A stretch of 64,000 nucleotides of DNA from Rhizobium rosettiformans W3 (GTDB taxonomy: Bacteria > Pseudomonadota > Alphaproteobacteria > Rhizobiales > Rhizobiaceae). The stretch spans positions 56,109 through 120,108 of the forward strand of contig NZ_STGU01000013.1 of NCBI RefSeq assembly GCF_004912135.1. The letters run 5' to 3'. Position numbers and translations under genes: made by a program. Of this stretch, positions 61,579-64,000 are shown in pieces (position 1 is the first letter of the stretch; each line of letters starts with the position of its first letter). The notes under the pieces are model-generated. The model had not been told where the DNA came from. It saw only the letters and a list, made by a program, of their open reading frames with translations, and searched no databases.

Positions 61579-61878
61579 TTACCGCTTCGCCGCGTAGCCG
61601 GGCTCCCACGGCGCAGGCCGCTTCAGCACTTCAACCATCTCCGGAACAGGAGCGGCCGGGCGCGACAGCACATCCATGAACTGAGCAAAGCCTTCCGGGC
61701 TCATCCGGATCAGGCCCTGCTCCATGACGACCTCCTCGGCCGCGCGCACAGCGGCATCTCGCACGAAATCGGTGCGCGAGCGGCCGCGCAGGCTGGCAGC
61801 ACGATCGATCATGGCAACATCGGCCTCGGGCAGACGCATTGAGATCGGATATTCCTTGCGTTCGGCAGTGTTGGCCAT
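61579..61878 (-). CDS. DUF1778 antitoxin (TacA-like)
   Basis: A 99-aa DUF1778 antitoxin. The ribbon-helix-helix is RKEYPISMRLPEADVAMIDRAASLRGRSRTDFVRDAAV; the C-terminal tail (FAQFMDVLSRPAAPVPEMVE) would wrap the GNAT toxin. The ATG at 61878 is preferred over an upstream start inside the operator. A perfect inverted repeat 29 bases upstream is the likely autoregulatory site. Confidence 0.92.
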   Translation of the reverse strand: MANTAERKEYPISMRLPEADVAMIDRAASLRGRSRTDFVRDAAVRAAEEVVMEQGLIRMSPEGFAQFMDVLSRPAAPVPEMVEVLKRPAPWEPGYAAKR

Positions 61879-61906
61879 GGCGATTGTCCTTGGTCGGAAG
61901 ATGGCA

Positions 61907-61928
61907 TATTGTATCTCTAAATACAATA
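61907..61928. promoter_or_regulatory. Operator of the DUF1778-GNAT module
   Basis: Perfect 8-bp arms TATTGTAT and ATACAATA separated by six bases. A minus-strand -10-like TACAAT lies inside it, so binding would block transcription. Confidence 0.7.
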
Positions 61929-62147
61929 CGATAAAGTCGCATCCACAAGCAACAGCTTCCGATGGGGTAGTATCGAGGCGAAAGATGACGGCGACAGCGA
62001 TCGATTCCGACAGGTCATTTCACTATGCCACGGCTCGCCAGACTACGCCCCCGCACGCCATGACACGCGTCGGCATACTGATCGCCGCCGAATGTTCGCC
62101 TGTAAATTCCATTGCTTATGCCGAGCATGGGACGAATGCTGTCAGTT

Positions 62148-62372
62148 ATGACCTTGCGAGCCCCACAAAACACAGCAAAGATTACAGGAGCCGAGCGCGA
62201 AGCGCTGCTCGAATCTTTGCTGCTGGACGAGCCGGAGTTGACGTTTACGCCGCGCGGCATTCCCGACCCTCGCCTTCTGCGTCTGGTCGGCATCCTGGCA
62301 AAGCAGGCGGCACGGGAATGCTTTGCAGAGGAAGTGACGTTATCCAGGCAAAGGAGGAAACGCACCTCCTGA
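62148..62372 (+). CDS. Small protein upstream of the serine recombinase
   Basis: A 74-aa protein (MTLRAPQNTAKITGAEREAL) with a helical middle (REALLESLLLDEPELTFTPR) and a basic tail. Upstream in-frame starts from 62112 exist. It ends 19 bases before the recombinase start and runs in the same direction, so it may be its co-transcribed partner, for instance a regulator of recombination. Family not recognised. Confidence 0.5.
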   Translation: MTLRAPQNTAKITGAEREALLESLLLDEPELTFTPRGIPDPRLLRLVGILAKQAARECFAEEVTLSRQRRKRTS

Positions 62373-62391
62373 TGCGGATAGGAGCCATGTT

Positions 62392-64000
62392 TTGAGAGTC
62401 GCGATCTACGCCCGTTATTCTTCCGACAATCAACGCGACGCTTCCATCGCCGACCAACTTCGCATGTGCCGCCTCCACGCCGAAAAGCAAGGTTGGCACG
62501 TCATCGAAGAATATACCGACCACGCAATCTCCGGCGCTTCGCTGATCCGTCCGGGCATCCAGGCTCTGATGACCGACGCCATGGCTGGTCGCTTCGACGT
62601 GATCCTCTCAGAGGCTATGGATCGCCTCTCGCGTGATCAGGAAGACATCGCCGGAATCTTCAAACGCGTGTCCTATGCGGATGTGAAGATATTCACCCTG
62701 TCGGAGGGCGAGGTCAGCCATCTGCATGTCGGCCTCAAGGGCACAATGAATGCCCTCTTCCTCAAGGATCTTGCCGACAAGACCCGCCGCGGCCAGCGCG
62801 GCCGTGTCGAGGCTGGCAAATCGGGTGGCGGCAATTCCTATGGCTACGATGTGGTCAAGAAGCTGGATGCCAATGGCGAACCCATTCGCGGCGACCGCAC
62901 CATCAACGAAGACCAGGCCGCCGTCGTTCGCCGCATTTTCCGCGACTACGCGGCCGGCAAGTCGGCCAAGACCATAGCCGTTGCACTGAACAAGGACGGC
63001 ATTCCGGCTCCTTCGGGCGGCGACTGGGGTTTCAGCACGATCAACGGCAACCCGAAGCGTGGCAACGGCATCCTCAATAATGAGATGTATGTCGGCAAGA
63101 TCGTCTGGAACCGGCAGCGCTTCGTAAAGGACCCGAACACCGGAAAGCGGCAGGCGCGCCCCAACCCCGAATCGGAATGGGTCATCCAGGAGACACCAGA
63201 GCTTCGGATCCTCGACGATGATCTCTGGAATGCTGTGAAGGCAAGGCAGGAGAAGAACAAGCTCACCCGCGACGACAACGGCTGCACGGATGTCCGCACT
63301 GTCAATCATCGGCGGCGCCCAAAATACCTCTTCTCGGGCCTCACCAAATGTTCATGCTGTGGTGGCGGGTACTCCGCGATCTCGGCAACGCTGATCGGAT
63401 GCTCTACAGCTCGCAATAAGGGCACCTGTAACAACTGCGTCAATATCCGTCGCGACGAGTTGGAATCGCGCGTGCTGAATGCGCTGCGCACCCGACTCGT
63501 TGACCCTGAGCTGTTTGCCCATTTCTGCGAGGTGTTCACGCAAGAGATGAACCGCCTACGAATGGAAGGCCGCGCCGGTATTGCCTCGGCGGAAGCCGAG
63601 ATCGCGAAGATTGATCGGGAACTCGAAACCCTGCTCAACCTGATCCTTAAAGGCGGCGCTGCCGACGCTCTCAATGCGAAGATGGTGAGCTTGGAAAAGC
63701 GGAAGAAGGAACTGCAACTGTTCCTGGCCGAAGCTGACGAGCCGCCGGCCCTGTTGCACCCGAGCATGGCGCTGCAATACCGCAAGCGCATCCAGCAGCT
63801 CTACGACTCGCTTCAGGATGAAGAAGAGGGCAAGCGGGTAGAGGCATCCGACACCATTCGCTCGTTGGTAGATCAGATCGTGCTGACGCCTGTTGAGGGC
63901 AAGGTGGAGATCGACGTTCAAGGCGATCTTGCTGGAATCCTTACGATTTCCGCACAAACGAAAAACCCCGCCTCGGGGGCGGGGTCTTCGCAAGTAAAGA
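62392..64000 (+). CDS. Large serine recombinase, 3' end outside window
   Basis: A site-specific recombinase of the large serine family, 536 codons visible with no stop. The catalytic resolvase domain starts RVAIYARYSSDNQRDASIAD with Ser10 as likely nucleophile and includes SEAMDRLSRDQEDIA. Then come the recombinase domain (GGGNSYGYDVVKKLDANGEP), a zinc ribbon with CSCC and GCSTARNKGTCNN, and a coiled coil (EIAKIDRELETLLNLILKGG). The start is a TTG at 62392 with GGAG seven bases upstream; the ATG at 62387 is followed at once by a stop. It probably integrates and excises the element or a neighbour. Confidence 0.9.
   Translation, partial: MRVAIYARYSSDNQRDASIADQLRMCRLHAEKQGWHVIEEYTDHAISGASLIRPGIQALMTDAMAGRFDVILSEAMDRLSRDQEDIAGIFKRVSYADVKIFTLSEGEVSHLHVGLKGTMNALFLKDLADKTRRGQRGRVEAGKSGGGNSYGYDVVKKLDANGEPIRGDRTINEDQAAVVRRIFRDYAAGKSAKTIAVALNKDGIPAPSGGDWGFSTINGNPKRGNGILNNEMYVGKIVWNRQRFVKDPNTGKRQARPNPESEWVIQETPELRILDDDLWNAVKARQEKNKLTRDDNGCTDVRTVNHRRRPKYLFSGLTKCSCCGGGYSAISATLIGCSTARNKGTCNNCVNIRRDELESRVLNALRTRLVDPELFAHFCEVFTQEMNRLRMEGRAGIASAEAEIAKIDRELETLLNLILKGGAADALNAKMVSLEKRKKELQLFLAEADEPPALLHPSMALQYRKRIQQLYDSLQDEEEGKRVEASDTIRSLVDQIVLTPVEGKVEIDVQGDLAGILTISAQTKNPASGAGSSQVK
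63965..63985 (+). terminator. GC hairpin in the 3' coding end of the recombinase
   Basis: ACCCCGCC / GGCGGGGT with a 5-base loop, preceded by AAAAA. Since the recombinase frame is still open here, it may be an early terminator or part of an attachment site. The following U tract is weak (TCTTC). Confidence 0.35.

Noticed and set aside
1..64000. CRISPR arrays, tRNA, rRNA genes and complete insertion sequences
   Set aside because: Looked for regularly spaced repeats, cloverleaf-like ends and transposase genes with terminal repeats; none was found by eye.

Overview
The window reads as one continuous stretch of high-GC alphaproteobacterial DNA that is almost entirely mobile. Its backbone (trbBCDEJ-trbK-trbLFGI conjugation genes, a DUF3363-type relaxase, TraF peptidase, two DUF736 proteins, DUF2840, ParA, an RPA-type replication initiator, DUF2285 regulators, a strawberry-notch helicase/methylase, a very long ParB, ArdC) is the set shared by plasmids and integrative conjugative elements of Rhizobiales, Sphingomonadales and Rhodobacterales. 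No rRNA, tRNA, CRISPR array or complete insertion sequence was seen. Species cannot be fixed from the sequence.

Layout. (1) 1-14.5 kb, minus strand: a complete type 1 BREX operon read brxR(WYL)-brxA-brxB-brxC-pglX-pglZ-brxL, followed by an unrecognised gene running off the left edge. A sigma70-like promoter with an inverted repeat at its start site precedes brxR. (2) 14.7-16.5 kb: divergent LysR and TetR regulators; two related 19-bp operators lie before tetR. (3) 16.5-26.2 kb: mating-pair-formation (trb) operon, minus strand. (4) 26.3-31.0 kb: CopG-type protein, VirD4-like coupling protein and relaxase, then a noncoding segment with a MOBP-like candidate oriT. (5) 31.3-37.4 kb: transfer accessory, partition, replication and regulatory genes. 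Inside repA are three 17-bp repeats next to two DnaA-box-like sites, a candidate origin. (6) 37.7-41.5 kb: cargo including HipBA and a putative PD-(D/E)XK nuclease. (7) 41.5-54.7 kb: DUF2493, Toprim, methylase/helicase, hypothetical proteins, ParB, DUF2958 and ArdC, minus strand. Several of these genes share a repeated stem-loop leader next to the ribosome binding site. (8) 54.9-60.8 kb, plus strand: a tight five-gene operon AbiEi-AbiEii-SIR2-HerA-DnaQ-like exonuclease. (9) 60.8-64 kb: relic of a tyrosine integrase, a DUF1778/GNAT toxin-antitoxin pair with its operator, and a large serine recombinase running off the right edge.

How it fits together (inference): if the proposed nic is right, the strand 5'-to-3' from 31.2 kb enters the recipient first, carrying replication/partition genes, ArdC and the right-hand defence operon, while relaxase, T4SS and BREX enter last. 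The element thus carries BREX on one flank and a SIR2/HerA/AbiE cluster on the other. Two conserved backbone genes (DUF6499/DUF2285 regulator and DUF2958) are broken by single-base insertions in the same local context, CCCGG; this is either real decay or sequencing error.
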